The notes beneath the pieces were generated by a model. That model searched no databases. It was given only the letters and a program-made list of their open reading frames with translations, and had not been told where the DNA came from. From Verrucomicrobiaceae bacterium (lineage in GTDB: Bacteria; Verrucomicrobiota; Verrucomicrobiia; Verrucomicrobiales; Akkermansiaceae), in the NCBI GenBank assembly GCA_027486655.1, contig JAIXOR010000034.1:39827-103826 (forward strand): a stretch of 64,000 nt of DNA, written 5' to 3'. The translations under genes and the position numbers were made by a program. Of this stretch, positions 55,101-63,820 are shown one piece after another; positions within the stretch are counted from its first letter, which is position 1; every line of letters begins with the position of its first letter.

Positions 55101-55758
55101 CTACACCGGTGACACCGTCGTCAATGCCGGCAAGGTGGCGGTGGATGGGGATTCGATCCCGGATTCCGGCACCCTCAGGATCCTTGGATCGGGAGGTGTC
55201 GCCGTTTCTAACATCGAACAGGTCCAGGCGCTTTACATCGATGGAAACCTGAAAGCCGCGGGAACCTATGGCGCCACCGGATCGGGGGCCACCCACATCG
55301 ACGATGCGCACTTTTCCGGCACAGGCGTCGTTCAAGTCGTGGTGCCGGGATACTCCGGATGGATCACCGGCTTCGGCCTGGCGGCGGGTGACCGGGATGC
55401 CACGGACGACCCGGACCAGGACGGTCTCGACAATGGTGTGGAGTGGGTGCTCGGCGGAAATCCCGCCTCCGTCATGGACGCGGGCAGGCTGCCCACCGCC
55501 GCTGCAAGCGGAGCGAACCTTGTCTTCAGCTTCATCCGTGATCAGGCATCGAAGTCTCCAGGCACCTCGGTGGCCATCGAAGTCGGCAACAACCTGTCCG
55601 GCTGGCCGGGCGTCTATCAGGTTGGTGACACCACCGGCGGATCAAGCGCCGGTGTCACGGTCACGGACAACGGGAACGGAACGGATACCGTCACGCTGAC
55701 CATCCCGCGTGCGCCGGATGCGTCGAAATACGGACGCCTCAGGGTTGTGATTCAATGA
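52195..55758 (+). CDS. Giant secreted PATR-repeat protein (third complete copy of the architecture)
   Basis: 1187 residues from ATG 52195 with a signal peptide (MKLKSGNPFRCALVSAFAVS, ending ASA). Opens with a W..N....ANW block (FYWDINGDTAGAGGATPSAN), then beta-helix sequence with PATR units (LIKNGNGDLSIGGNTTLGGE; ITKVGAGTLAVSGTVNYTGD; LTKSGTASLDLSGANLFSGA; LIQSGSGTTVLGGANTYTGD). The last ~135 residues, from YSGWITGFGLAAGDRD, contain DPDQDGLDNGVEWVLGGNP and match the tails of the giants at 3552 and 14172. No catalytic domain was recognised. Unlike the other two, no kinase pair follows. Surface or matrix role assumed. Confidence 0.85.
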   Translation: MKLKSGNPFRCALVSAFAVSSILFQSQSASAGDFYWDINGDTAGAGGATPSANWDDANWSFSAAGDVATEALVDGDTPVFAAGSDATGAYTVNLAGTFTLPGLKVEEGFPTISGAGTLNFSSASTTLDIPAGSGLSINTAISAGANSLIKNGNGDLSIGGNTTLGGELRLNGGALSISSTVGNLDKISFQWNYTSAQTLNILPGANVTTNRFVMADLYYSESTVSQSGGTLNVVGNNDTNSTSASFLIGHWGYGSTCVYGLSGGTLNSQSARLSLGWDRSGVQFNQSGGTANLLGINLNNGRGNPASYNLSGGRLNLGSGGINNQSNKSINVGQATIGAIGNWISTKNIRLTGAGNLTVDTLDAIDGTTARNISFTGGVSQDAAAGITKVGAGTLAVSGTVNYTGDTLINGGTFLPGPNFTSSLLVVNPGGSLGAGTLSTPGVSLVNDVDLNGGNLALRVGAAFDQIDATNVNVNQPSTIEVVPSQQLNVNDEFVVLKYLDLTGLGFAGLSPAALPNPHYSASLIDDSANSQVILKITGADSLIWTGAAGNVWDVNNALSWKLASGLPGTVSSKFYDSDVVVFDDSSSVGSVALSGTIKPASITVNNSVTPYAFSGAPIGGGASLTKSGTASLDLSGANLFSGAVSIQGGTVITSTPTSLGTGSTAVTLGTNATLRNTASFTLSRSLLLTGGTAGIQSDAGTTLTLGTPFSGGGNLTKSGDGRLRLQSYTNNSFGGTSITVADGTLEMAGGAFNAYIGIPSITVSAGAELVIPPGAFHALGGAFTTCPTINLNGGTFLVGQEQYLDALNLTGAVIQQNGGNPELRTDYNFQLHTFPSSTTSVYGSGMILNERNRPARFTVDDGPAAIDFHFSGTITRNGSPPSPFTKDGAGKMVVDSDLDLPSGGTIAAGVMQLGNGGASGSLGSGPLTNNATLVINRSDELIIPGVISGTGSLIQSGSGTTVLGGANTYTGDTVVNAGKVAVDGDSIPDSGTLRILGSGGVAVSNIEQVQALYIDGNLKAAGTYGATGSGATHIDDAHFSGTGVVQVVVPGYSGWITGFGLAAGDRDATDDPDQDGLDNGVEWVLGGNPASVMDAGRLPTAAASGANLVFSFIRDQASKSPGTSVAIEVGNNLSGWPGVYQVGDTTGGSSAGVTVTDNGNGTDTVTLTIPRAPDASKYGRLRVVIQ

Positions 55759-55770
55759 TGGGTTGGTCAC

Positions 55771-55804
55771 GGCTCCCTGCATCCATGGGTGGCTGCGGGG
55801 AGCC
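55771..55804 (+). terminator. Hairpin after the PATR giant, terminator-like
   Basis: GGCTCCC ... GGGAGCC, a perfect seven-base stem extended by GC after one bulge, starting 13 bp after the stop. No T-run follows, so factor-dependent termination or another role is possible. Confidence 0.35.
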
Positions 55805-55863
55805 TGCCACCGGCATTCCACAGTTGGCGCGGCTGCCTGCTTCGGATTCATTCGGCGTCGATC

Positions 55864-57447
55864 ATGATTCCCTCTGAGAGCCATGGCGAACTCTCCGGCT
55901 TGCTTGCGGATCGCTCGCTTCCCGAGCTCCGCAGGCTCGCGGATCAATTCACGCGGGAAGCGGATTACCCGCGTGCCCTGGAGGTCTTGAACGAGGTCGA
56001 ACGGCGGCTGCCCGATCATCCCGCGGTGCTGCTGGATCTTGTCCGCTTCCGCCATCGTGCCGGTGATGTCCCTGGCGTCTCGGAAGGTGTCTCCAGGCTT
56101 TGGCAGGTGTTGGACGGCCAGGCTGCGGACCTGGACCTCCTGGGCGAGGAGCTTCAGGAGATGGGTTCGCACGATCTCGCGATGGCCACGTTCCGAATGC
56201 TGCGGAAGTCGACCGTCCCGCAGGTCCGGGCGGTAGGGCTTTCCCGGGAAGCCGCGCTTCTGCTGCGCCTGGGCGATCGCGAACCCGCCGAACTGGCTGC
56301 CGACGAGGCATTCCGGCTGTGCCCCGGGATTCCCGAAACCCGTTCTGCCAGGGCCTTGCTCTGGGAGGAAAGCGAGCCTGAGAAGGCGCTCGGTCTTTTG
56401 GAATCGCTTGCGGTCCACGCCGATGGCGTGCCGGCACCCTTTACGGTATCCTGCGGGCATCGTCTCGGTGGGGTCTATGACCGGCTGGGCCGCGTGGACG
56501 AGGCCATGCAGGCCTTGGCACACGCCAAGTCGATCGAGGAAACCCGGTCGCCCGGGATCCGGGAACTGCGCCAGCAACGCCGCGCGTGGATGGACTGGCA
56601 TCTCCAGCTCGCCGGCTTTGATCAGGCACAGGCGCGGGCCTGGCTGGAGGAGTCGGCTCCGACGGCTGCCCATGCATTCCTGTTAGGCCATCCACGGAGC
56701 GGCACCACCCTGCTCGAACAGATGCTCGATGCGAATCCCGCCATCCGAAGCATCGAGGAGACCGATCATTTCGCCAACATCGTGGCCAAGGGATTGATCC
56801 GCATGCATGGCAGCCAGGCTGGTTCGGTCCCATTCCCGGATTTTGTCCGGACCCTCGACGCCGAGGCGGTGGCAGGACTGCGGGATTCCTACCTTGAGGC
56901 GCTCGTGCGGGATGCGGGTCCGGGTCGTGAGGCCGGTCTGTGGATCGACAAAAACCCGGGACTCACGCCCGTGGTTCCATTGATCGCCCGGTTGCTGCCC
57001 CGTTCCAAACTGATCGTGGCCCTGAGGGACCCGCGGGATGTGTGTTTGAGCGCCTATTTCCAATCCACGAGGCGCAATGCATGGAGTGTGAACTGGCTCA
57101 CGCTTCAGGAAACCGTCGAACAATATGTCTTTGCCATGGGGATCTGGCTGGATGTCCGCGACAGGCTCGCCCAGCCATGGATCGAGGTGCGCTATGAAGA
57201 CTTCATCCACCAACCGCTTGCCGAAGGGCGGCGGATCACGGATCTCCTCGGCGTGGACTGGCATCCGGCGCAGGCCGATCCGTCGCTTCACGCAAGAAGC
57301 CGCTTTGTGAAGTCGCCAACGCATGCCGACGTCGTGCGCCCGATCCATGGCAGGGCGATCGGCCGGTGGCAGCGTTACCGGAAGCACTTCGCACCGCATG
57401 AGGAGGCACTGGCTCCGTTCCTCAAGGCATTCGGCTACGATTCGTGA
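55864..57447 (+). CDS. TPR-sulfotransferase family protein
   Basis: 527 residues from ATG 55864 (MIPSESHGELSGLL); an in-frame ATG at 55789 is less convincing. N-terminal ~260 residues are tetratricopeptide-like helices (EADYPRALEVLNEVERRLPD). The C-terminal ~260 residues are a sulfotransferase domain: 5' phosphosulfate loop LGHPRSGTTLLEQML near residue 270 and 3' phosphate site LRDPRDVCLSAYF. Should move sulfate from PAPS to an unknown acceptor; some relatives act on tyrosine or glycans. No signal peptide. Its last 13 bases overlap the convergent PHP gene. Confidence 0.85.
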   Translation: MIPSESHGELSGLLADRSLPELRRLADQFTREADYPRALEVLNEVERRLPDHPAVLLDLVRFRHRAGDVPGVSEGVSRLWQVLDGQAADLDLLGEELQEMGSHDLAMATFRMLRKSTVPQVRAVGLSREAALLLRLGDREPAELAADEAFRLCPGIPETRSARALLWEESEPEKALGLLESLAVHADGVPAPFTVSCGHRLGGVYDRLGRVDEAMQALAHAKSIEETRSPGIRELRQQRRAWMDWHLQLAGFDQAQARAWLEESAPTAAHAFLLGHPRSGTTLLEQMLDANPAIRSIEETDHFANIVAKGLIRMHGSQAGSVPFPDFVRTLDAEAVAGLRDSYLEALVRDAGPGREAGLWIDKNPGLTPVVPLIARLLPRSKLIVALRDPRDVCLSAYFQSTRRNAWSVNWLTLQETVEQYVFAMGIWLDVRDRLAQPWIEVRYEDFIHQPLAEGRRITDLLGVDWHPAQADPSLHARSRFVKSPTHADVVRPIHGRAIGRWQRYRKHFAPHEEALAPFLKAFGYDS

Positions 57448-58274
57448 CCGACGGGCCGTCTCAGCGAGTCGACCGCCTCACCAATCGGCACGCTGCGGCG
57501 GCTGCGGTCGATGAAGAAGCTCACTTCGCTGAAGCCCGCGCGTTCTAACAAACCGAGGGCGCTGAGGTAGCCGTCGCCGACGCGCTCCGGGACATGGGCG
57601 TCCGCGCCGATGACCACCGGGATGCCGCGTTCGTGCATCATCGCCAGCATCGAGGGCGAGGGGTTCATTTCCGGCAGGGCCTTCTCGACGCCGGAGGTGT
57701 TGAGCTCCATGGCCACGCCGGTGGCGGCGATGCGGTCGAGCGCGCGGGCGATCACCGGGCGCAGCCGCTCGAAGTCCCAGTCGGCCGGGGATTCGTTCTT
57801 GATGAGATCCGGGTGGGCCAGCGTGTCGAAGAGACCGCTCTCCGCGGACAGGGCGAGGTGCTCGAAGTAGAGTTCCTGATAGGAAAACACATCGCCGGTG
57901 TAAAACCGCCGGCGGTAGTCATGGACCTGATAGTGGATGGATCCGAGCACGTGGCTCAATGGCACGCGGGCATGGAGTTCCTGCAGCCATGGCTCGACTC
58001 CCGGGTAGTAGTCGCTCTCCAGGCCGAGGCGCACGTCGAGCCTCCCGGCGAAGCGGTCGCGGGTGGCCAGGATCATCGCCACGTAATCGTCAAACTGATC
58101 CGGAGCCATCCGCACGTTCGCGGAGAATCCATCCGGCAGCGGGCAATGGCAGGTGAAGGTGATGCCTTTGAGCCCGCGCTCCAGGGCTGCGGCGGCGTAT
58201 TCGTCCGGCTCGCCGAACGCGTGTTTGCAGAGCGGGGTGTGGCAGTGGGATTCGTAGAGCAGCGGCTCGGGCAT
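57435..58274 (-). CDS. PHP-domain phosphatase (histidinol-phosphatase-like)
   Basis: 279 residues. Metal-dependent phosphoesterase of the PHP superfamily. Motif I YESHCHTPLCKHAFG, then FTCHCPLPDG, GLESDYYPG with metal-binding Glu, VLGSIHYQ, DTLAHPDLIKN and VIGADAHVPERVG provide the usual His/Asp ligands. Closest by layout to HisK-type histidinol phosphatases (EC 3.1.3.15), which fits hisF ~6 kb away, but other phosphoesterase roles are possible. Cytoplasmic. Same strand as opcA, 59 bp downstream of it. Confidence 0.85.
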   Translation of the reverse strand: MPEPLLYESHCHTPLCKHAFGEPDEYAAAALERGLKGITFTCHCPLPDGFSANVRMAPDQFDDYVAMILATRDRFAGRLDVRLGLESDYYPGVEPWLQELHARVPLSHVLGSIHYQVHDYRRRFYTGDVFSYQELYFEHLALSAESGLFDTLAHPDLIKNESPADWDFERLRPVIARALDRIAATGVAMELNTSGVEKALPEMNPSPSMLAMMHERGIPVVIGADAHVPERVGDGYLSALGLLERAGFSEVSFFIDRSRRSVPIGEAVDSLRRPVGHES

Positions 58275-58333
58275 GGCGGGGGGATGCTGGGGCCTGGGTG
58301 GTGCTTGGAAAAGCCCTCGTTTGCCTGAAGGAA

Positions 58334-59407
58334 TCAGCCGGCGTTTTCCAACATCTCGCGGAATCGCGGCAGGATCTTGAGAAACAACGAATTCTTGCCA
58401 CCACGGGCGAGTTGTCGGGCAACGAGTTCCTCGGGCAGGCTCGGATCGCAGGGGGAAAGCGAGCAGGCCTCGTATCCCGGCGCGCGGATGCAGCGCTGGA
58501 CGTGGGGCGATCCGGCCTGCTGGGTGATCTCCGCGGATTTCTCGCCGGCGCGGAGAATGAGGCTGGATAGCGGAGGTCCATCCGCATCGGTGCGCAGGGT
58601 CACCGCGATTTCATGACCCGCAGGGCTCACGAAGGCGAAGCCCCCGCGCGTGGCCCGATCCTTCCAACCGGCCTGCACCGCCAGCCACGCCAGCACCTGC
58701 AGGCAGCTGTTGCGGTGGGCCGGGTGATGGACGATTTCCACCGCATCGATCTGCGGCAGCGCACGCTGGGCACCCGGGTCGTCAAAAATCGAGGCGATGC
58801 CGACGCGGAACTGCCAGGTGCGCGTCCAGGCGTGGTCTTGCAGGATGAGGTCGTTGTTGGATTTTGAGGCCTCCTCGATGCGCCTGAATCCTGCCGCCGG
58901 ATCCGCCCAGGACGAGCTGTCGACAATCAATCGATCGACCACCGCGACGAGGCGCTCGGTGAGGATTTCCGAAAGCTCCCCCTGCCACCAGAAGACAAGT
59001 GGAAGGTCGGAGTTGAGGTGCGCGAAAACGGTGTTGCGGAAGCGCCCGGTGACCCGGCCCGTGAGAAACAGGGCGATCTGCTCGCAGCACACCGACTTGC
59101 GGCCGTGGGCGAGGTGGCAGTGGGCGGTGATCCACGCGCGGATGGATGGCGTGGCCTCATCCCGATCGATCTCCACCAAGATGGCCCGGCAGGCGTGCTC
59201 GCGGGTCAGATCGCGGATAATGGCGGAGTTTTCGAAAAGCGCGCCGTGTTTCTCCGAGTAAACCACCAGGTTCATCAGCGAGGCGTTGGTGCTGGCCTCG
59301 TCCTGCTCCCAAAGCTTGCGGAGCTCCTTGTCGATCGCGGCCACGGGCACCTCGAGTCCGAGTTCCGGGCAGGAGGCGGGAATGAATGGGGAAGGGGATG
59401 CGTTCAT
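58334..59407 (-). CDS. opcA: Glucose-6-phosphate dehydrogenase assembly protein OpcA
   Basis: 357 residues from ATG 59407 (MNASPSPFIPASCPELG). OpcA supports activity of glucose-6-phosphate dehydrogenase in the oxidative pentose phosphate pathway. Recognised from TNASLMNLVVYSEKHGALFE, IRAWITAHCHLAHGRKSVCC and NTVFAHLNSDLPLVFWWQGE. It normally lies beside zwf; here zwf is not in the window and the divergent neighbour is ppc. Known mainly from cyanobacteria and actinobacteria but also seen in verrucomicrobia. Confidence 0.9.
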   Translation of the reverse strand: MNASPSPFIPASCPELGLEVPVAAIDKELRKLWEQDEASTNASLMNLVVYSEKHGALFENSAIIRDLTREHACRAILVEIDRDEATPSIRAWITAHCHLAHGRKSVCCEQIALFLTGRVTGRFRNTVFAHLNSDLPLVFWWQGELSEILTERLVAVVDRLIVDSSSWADPAAGFRRIEEASKSNNDLILQDHAWTRTWQFRVGIASIFDDPGAQRALPQIDAVEIVHHPAHRNSCLQVLAWLAVQAGWKDRATRGGFAFVSPAGHEIAVTLRTDADGPPLSSLILRAGEKSAEITQQAGSPHVQRCIRAPGYEACSLSPCDPSLPEELVARQLARGGKNSLFLKILPRFREMLENAG

Positions 59408-59579
59408 GGCCAGTCGGGATCGATCGGGACACAAATCGCAAGACGAGGCAAGTCCGGTGGCGCGCGGCGGGACAAATCCGGCGGGCTGTCACCGCCCGTC
59501 GGCGGCCACCGCGGATTTTTCCCGGCGGATCCTGCTTGCAGCGGGATCCGGCACTTGTCCTGCTTTCGCGCGCAGGCCC

Positions 59580-62330
59580 ATGACCGAAACCAACCATCCC
59601 CACGAGAAACCCTTGCTCAACGACGGCTTCCAGCTTCTTGAGTCCGAATTGGAATTTGCCATGGAGACCTTCGGCGATGTGCTCGGCCGCCTGGGCCACG
59701 GCGAGCTTGCCGGCAAACTGCCATGGACCGGCCGCACGCTGCCACAGGCGGATGGCCCGGATCGCGGGTTGGGCCAGGCGTATTCGATCGCTTTCCAGCT
59801 CCTCAACATCGTCGAGGAACGGGTGGCCGCCCAAGTGAGACGGTGGCGGGAGAAATCCCACGGAGCCACCGCCGAAAAAGGCTTGTGGCCGGACAAACTC
59901 GCCGCGATGCGCCACATGGGCCTCGATGCCGCCGGGATGATCGAGGTGCTCAGGCAGGTCTGCGTGGAGCCCGTGCTCACCGCCCATCCCACCGAGGCGA
60001 AGCGCGAGACCGTGCGTGAGAGACACCGCGAGATCTACGACCTCATGCAGGAGCGGGAAAACACCAGCTTCACCGGGCGCGAGCGCGCCCGGGGCCGCAG
60101 GTTCCTCGAAGGCCAGCTCGAAACCCTCTGGCGCACCGGCGAGATCCACGTCACCCGGCCCAGCATCACCCAGGAACTCGACAACGCTTTGTTCTACCTT
60201 CGCGAGGTGTTTCCCGAGGCGGTCTCCCGCTCCCACACCCACCTGCGCGAGGCCTGGGAGGCCGAGGGCTTTTCCGCGGAGGATCTGGAAACGCTGCCAC
60301 CCATGGTCCGCTTCGGCACCTGGATCGGCGGCGACCGCGATGGCCACCCGGGCGTCACGGCGGATGTCACGCGCCAGGCACTCGCCTCGCTGCGCTTCAA
60401 TGCCCTGCGCCTCTTCGCCCGTCAGTTGGAACGCCTTGCCCACAACCTTCCGCTCAGCAAGCACTTCCAACAGGTGCCCGCCGAGCTCGACTCGCTCATC
60501 CGCCGCCTCGCCGAGGAACTCGAAAACCGCGGCATCGCCGAGGTGCCGGTGCTGCTCGGTCAGCACGATGAGGAACCCTGGCGCCTCGCCGCCCACCTCA
60601 TGCGGCAAAAGGTCCTCCTTTCCCGCGACCAACCGGACGCTCCCGCAGTCTATCGAAAACCCGCGGATCTGCTGGAAGACGTTGCCGTGCTTGCCGACAC
60701 CCTGCGCGCCTCCGGGGCCTCCTCGCTGGTGAGTGAGTTCATCTTCCCGCTGCGCCGCCAACTCGCGGTCTTCGGATTCCACTCGGCCATTCTCGACGTC
60801 CGGCAAAACTCGGCCTTCCACCAGAAGGCGCTCGTCCAACTGCTGGTCAAGGCCGGCATTGAAGACGCCGCGAACTTCCCCACATGGCCCGAGGAAACCC
60901 GAAGATCCTTCCTCGAGCGCGAACTGCAATCGCCCAGGCCCTTCCTCGCTCCCGGCATCAGCGCGGGGCCCGAGGCGGATGCCGTGCTCGATTGCCACCG
61001 CGTGCTCGCCGCCCACCTCTCGCGCCACGGCGGCGCGGGGCTCGGCGCACTCATCGTCTCCATGACCCGCGGCGTCAACGATCTGCTCACGGTCTATCTT
61101 CTCGCCCGTGAGGCGGGGCTCATGGAGATGACCGATTGCGGCCTCAAGTGCCCCCTGCCCGTCGTGCCGCTCTTCGAAACGATGGACGATCTGGAAGCCG
61201 CACCAGGCATCGTCGAGGACTTCCTCTCCCACCCGGTGACGGTGCGCAGCCTCGCAAAGGGCGGCGACTTCCAGATGATGCTCGGTTACTCGGACTCGAA
61301 CAAAGACTGCGGCATCCTCGCCAGCCAGTGGGCCCTCCACCAGGCGCAGGTGAATCTCTCCACGGTCTGTGCCGGACACGGCGTGCGCCCGGTCTTCTTC
61401 CACGGCCGCGGAGGCACTGTCGGCCGTGGCGCCGGTCCCACCCACTGGTTCATGGAAGCCCTGCCCCACGGCGCGCTGGGCGGAGCCTTCCGCATGACCG
61501 AACAAGGCGAGACGATCTCACAGAAATACGCCCACCTCGGGTCCGCCACCTATCACACCGAACTCCTCGTCGCCTCCGTTTCCTCCGCCACCGCCAAACA
61601 CCGGCGCAGCAAGACCGGCACCGATGCGGATCCTGCCTTGCTCGACACCCTCGCCACGTGGAGCCGCGAGGCCTATCGGGAATTCCTGCAAAGCCCGGAC
61701 TTCATCACCTTCCACCGCGGAGCCACCCCCATCGATGCGCTCGAAAACGCCCGCATCGGATCCCGCCCCGCTCGCCGCACCGGCCGCGCCACCCTCGAAG
61801 ACCTGCGTGCCATCCCGTGGGTCTTCTCATGGACCCAGTCCCGCTTCTACCTCCCCGGCTGGTATGGAGCCGGCACCGCCTTCTCCAGACTCCGCTCGGA
61901 AAACCCCGAGGCCTTCACCCGCCTCGCCGGGCAGGCACGCGGCGTCGCCTTCCTCCGCTACGTCCTCACCAACATCGACAGCTCGCTCGCCAGCGCCAAC
62001 CTCGACATCATGCGCGAATACGCCGACCTCGTGCCCGATCCGCAGGTCCGCGATCGCTTCCTCTCGATGATTCTCGACGAGTTCGAGCGCACCAACGAGG
62101 CGCTCCGCGATCTTTTCCATGGACCCTTCGCCACACGCCGCCCGCGCATGGCACGCACCCTCGAAATCCGCGAGGAACCGCTCCGCGTCCTCCACATGCA
62201 ACAGGTCTCCCTGCTCCGCGAATGGCGCTCCCGCCTCGCCTCCGGCGATCAAAGCGGCGCGGAAATGATGATCCCCGACCTCCTCATCTCCGTCAACGCC
62301 ATCTCCTCCGGCCTCCGAACCACCGGCTGA
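59580..62330 (+). CDS. ppc: Phosphoenolpyruvate carboxylase
   Basis: 916 residues from ATG 59580 (MTETNHPHEKPLLNDGF), full length. Adds bicarbonate to PEP to give oxaloacetate, refilling the citric acid cycle; cytoplasmic, usually tetrameric. Active-site elements: VLTAHPTEAKRETV with His136, FGTWIGGDRDGHPGV, MLGYSDSNKDCG and FFHGRGGTVGRGAGPTH (near 607). The end SVNAISSGLRTTG is the conserved C-terminus. The frame is open upstream to 59286 but that part is antisense to opcA. Divergent from opcA (172 bp between starts). Confidence 0.95.
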   Translation: MTETNHPHEKPLLNDGFQLLESELEFAMETFGDVLGRLGHGELAGKLPWTGRTLPQADGPDRGLGQAYSIAFQLLNIVEERVAAQVRRWREKSHGATAEKGLWPDKLAAMRHMGLDAAGMIEVLRQVCVEPVLTAHPTEAKRETVRERHREIYDLMQERENTSFTGRERARGRRFLEGQLETLWRTGEIHVTRPSITQELDNALFYLREVFPEAVSRSHTHLREAWEAEGFSAEDLETLPPMVRFGTWIGGDRDGHPGVTADVTRQALASLRFNALRLFARQLERLAHNLPLSKHFQQVPAELDSLIRRLAEELENRGIAEVPVLLGQHDEEPWRLAAHLMRQKVLLSRDQPDAPAVYRKPADLLEDVAVLADTLRASGASSLVSEFIFPLRRQLAVFGFHSAILDVRQNSAFHQKALVQLLVKAGIEDAANFPTWPEETRRSFLERELQSPRPFLAPGISAGPEADAVLDCHRVLAAHLSRHGGAGLGALIVSMTRGVNDLLTVYLLAREAGLMEMTDCGLKCPLPVVPLFETMDDLEAAPGIVEDFLSHPVTVRSLAKGGDFQMMLGYSDSNKDCGILASQWALHQAQVNLSTVCAGHGVRPVFFHGRGGTVGRGAGPTHWFMEALPHGALGGAFRMTEQGETISQKYAHLGSATYHTELLVASVSSATAKHRRSKTGTDADPALLDTLATWSREAYREFLQSPDFITFHRGATPIDALENARIGSRPARRTGRATLEDLRAIPWVFSWTQSRFYLPGWYGAGTAFSRLRSENPEAFTRLAGQARGVAFLRYVLTNIDSSLASANLDIMREYADLVPDPQVRDRFLSMILDEFERTNEALRDLFHGPFATRRPRMARTLEIREEPLRVLHMQQVSLLREWRSRLASGDQSGAEMMIPDLLISVNAISSGLRTTG

Positions 62331-62522
62331 AGTGCCGGCCTCCTCAGCTGGAAGAGCCTCTGTGAAACATCGAGGCTCCCGAATCCATGAGGAGATCCTC
62401 CGGCCAGCCGTCACCGGGAAAGAATCACAACGTCTTCCAAGGGCAGGGACCGACCTCCGGGCGGTCCATGAGCATGAAAAGCGAACGATTGCCCATGGTC
62501 GGACATTCAAGCATGCCATAAA
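62331..62522. other. Intergenic region after ppc
   Basis: No gene. A short CCGGC/GCCGG dyad at the ppc stop lacks a T-run. With the repeats and spacers that follow, the gene-free stretch extends to 63136; 62737-62802 and 63017-63136 are spacer in which nothing was recognised. Confidence 0.5.
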
Positions 62523-62736
62523 CCTGGAAAGAAAAATGGCAAACCACGAAAAGCACCAAACTTCACGAAAATCAAAGAGTGCCGGATTTTCATGTTCTCA
62601 TCCACGGGGTAAGCGAGAAATCCGTCACAACCCTCTCGTGTTTCGTGCCTTGTCCTGTATTTCGTGGTTCTCATTTCCGAATTAAAGATCAAACAATCCA
62701 TCCGCCTTCCATTCGCAACACCCTTGCCCCACGCGA
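62523..62736. repeat. 214-bp direct repeat, copy 1, with MITE-like inner element
   Basis: Nearly identical to 62803-63016 (offset 280). Inside, AAACCACGAA at 62541 and TTCGTGGTTC at 62661 are inverted ends of a ~130-bp element. Short open frames inside it on both strands are not believed. Confidence 0.9.
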
Positions 62737-62802
62737 GGTATCAGCCATCGAAATCGGATTGGAAAGCCCGAATTCAATCCATGGTGGCCGACAATCGATG
62801 AT

Positions 62803-63016
62803 CCTTGAAAGGAAAATGCCAAACCACGAAAGACACAAAACTTGACGAAAATCAAAGAGTTCCGGATTTTCATGTTCTCATCCACGGGGTAAACGAGAAA
62901 TCCGTCACAACCCTCTCGTGTTTCGTGTCCTGTCGTGTATTTCGTGGTTCTCATTTCCAAATTAAAGATCAAACAATTCATCCGCCTTCCATTCGCAACA
63001 CCCTTGCCCCACGCGA
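62803..63016. repeat. 214-bp direct repeat, copy 2
   Basis: Second copy; AAACCACGAA at 62821 and TTCGTGGTTC at 62941 mark the inner inverted ends. The copies differ at only a modest number of bases over 214, so the duplication is fairly recent or maintained. Confidence 0.9.
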
Positions 63017-63136
63017 AAGTCGATCGCAGCAGTATCGCCCCAAGCCATCATCGAAATGTTCACCACGACTGCCCCCGAACGTGAGGACCGATGATGGGTT
63101 CTTCATGCCGGTGGCAGCTTGCCAGACCACACCGAT

Positions 63137-63403
63137 ACCTCAGACCTTGGATGTGAGTTCCACGGCTACAAGAGGATTGAACAACGGTGTGGAGTTGAGT
63201 TCCACTTTGCCAATCCCCACCACTCTTGGGAACGAGGCACCCATGAAAACACCAATGGATTGATCCCTCAGTATCTGAAGAAGGGCTCGAACCTTGACGA
63301 CCTTAGCCAGGTGGAATGCAACCGCATCGCCCGAATCCTTAACACCCGCCCCAGAAAGCGACATGGTTGGAGAACTCCCCAGGAGATCTTATTTAATCTC
63401 TGA
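63137..63403 (+). pseudogene. IS30-family transposase remnant (C-terminal part only)
   Basis: About 88 codons of the catalytic C-terminus: TSDLGCEFHGYKR carries the second Asp and WERGTHENTNGLIPQYLKKG the Glu of the DDE triad, followed by RIARILNTRPRKRHGWRTPQ. The N-terminal helix-turn-helix and first Asp are absent, so it is inactive. Terminal inverted repeats were not identified. The reading frame is still open, so decay is recent or the truncation came first. Confidence 0.85.
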
Positions 63404-63426
63404 AGTGTTGCACTTCGGGCTTGAAG

Positions 63427-63786
63427 TCAGGCTTTGGGTTTGCCAGAGCCTTCGGGAAACCGCGAAATCTTCATAAAGGCCGTTCCATCGGGATTCCGGA
63501 ACTTCCGTGCGATGTATTGCTTATTGTCGTTCGGGAACTTGTATTCAAGGTTGTCAAAAGTAGTGCCACTAGAACCGATTCCTCCGCCTGCTTGGCTACT
63601 GTGAACCTCGTAAGGCCCTTCTTCGCTTTGCACTCCAAAAGTTGACACATACTCCTGTCCAGCAATCGTCAGCATCGCTTCCAATTCGGCTGCCGACACC
63701 TTTTGGCGTCTCACCTCTTGCTTTCTAGTCTCACAGGATAGCAGCAGAAGCGAAAAAGTGAGCATCAATATAACTAAACGATTCAT
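63427..63786 (-). CDS. Small hypothetical lipoprotein in low-GC accessory DNA
   Basis: 119 residues from ATG 63786 (MNRLVILMLTFSLLLLSCET), lipobox LLLSC with Cys18. A longer frame to 63822 adds residues before the signal and is less likely. Mature part charged and soluble (AAELEAMLTIAGQEYVST; NKQYIARKFRNPDG). No family recognised. Base composition is clearly less GC-rich than the housekeeping genes, and it sits between an IS30 remnant and an inverted repeat, so it was probably acquired. Confidence 0.65.
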   Translation of the reverse strand: MNRLVILMLTFSLLLLSCETRKQEVRRQKVSAAELEAMLTIAGQEYVSTFGVQSEEGPYEVHSSQAGGGIGSSGTTFDNLEYKFPNDNKQYIARKFRNPDGTAFMKISRFPEGSGKPKA

Positions 63787-63820
63787 AGCGGTTTGGATTT
63801 TATTGGCGAACGTAGAGCAC

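Noticed and set aside
59157..61505. 782-codon minus-strand frame opposite ppc
   Set aside because: Antisense to conserved ppc motifs and composition-driven.
62507..62981. Small similar open frames (MRTTKY...) in both repeat copies
   Set aside because: They exist because the DNA is repeated; no start signal or coding bias. Treated as repeat only.
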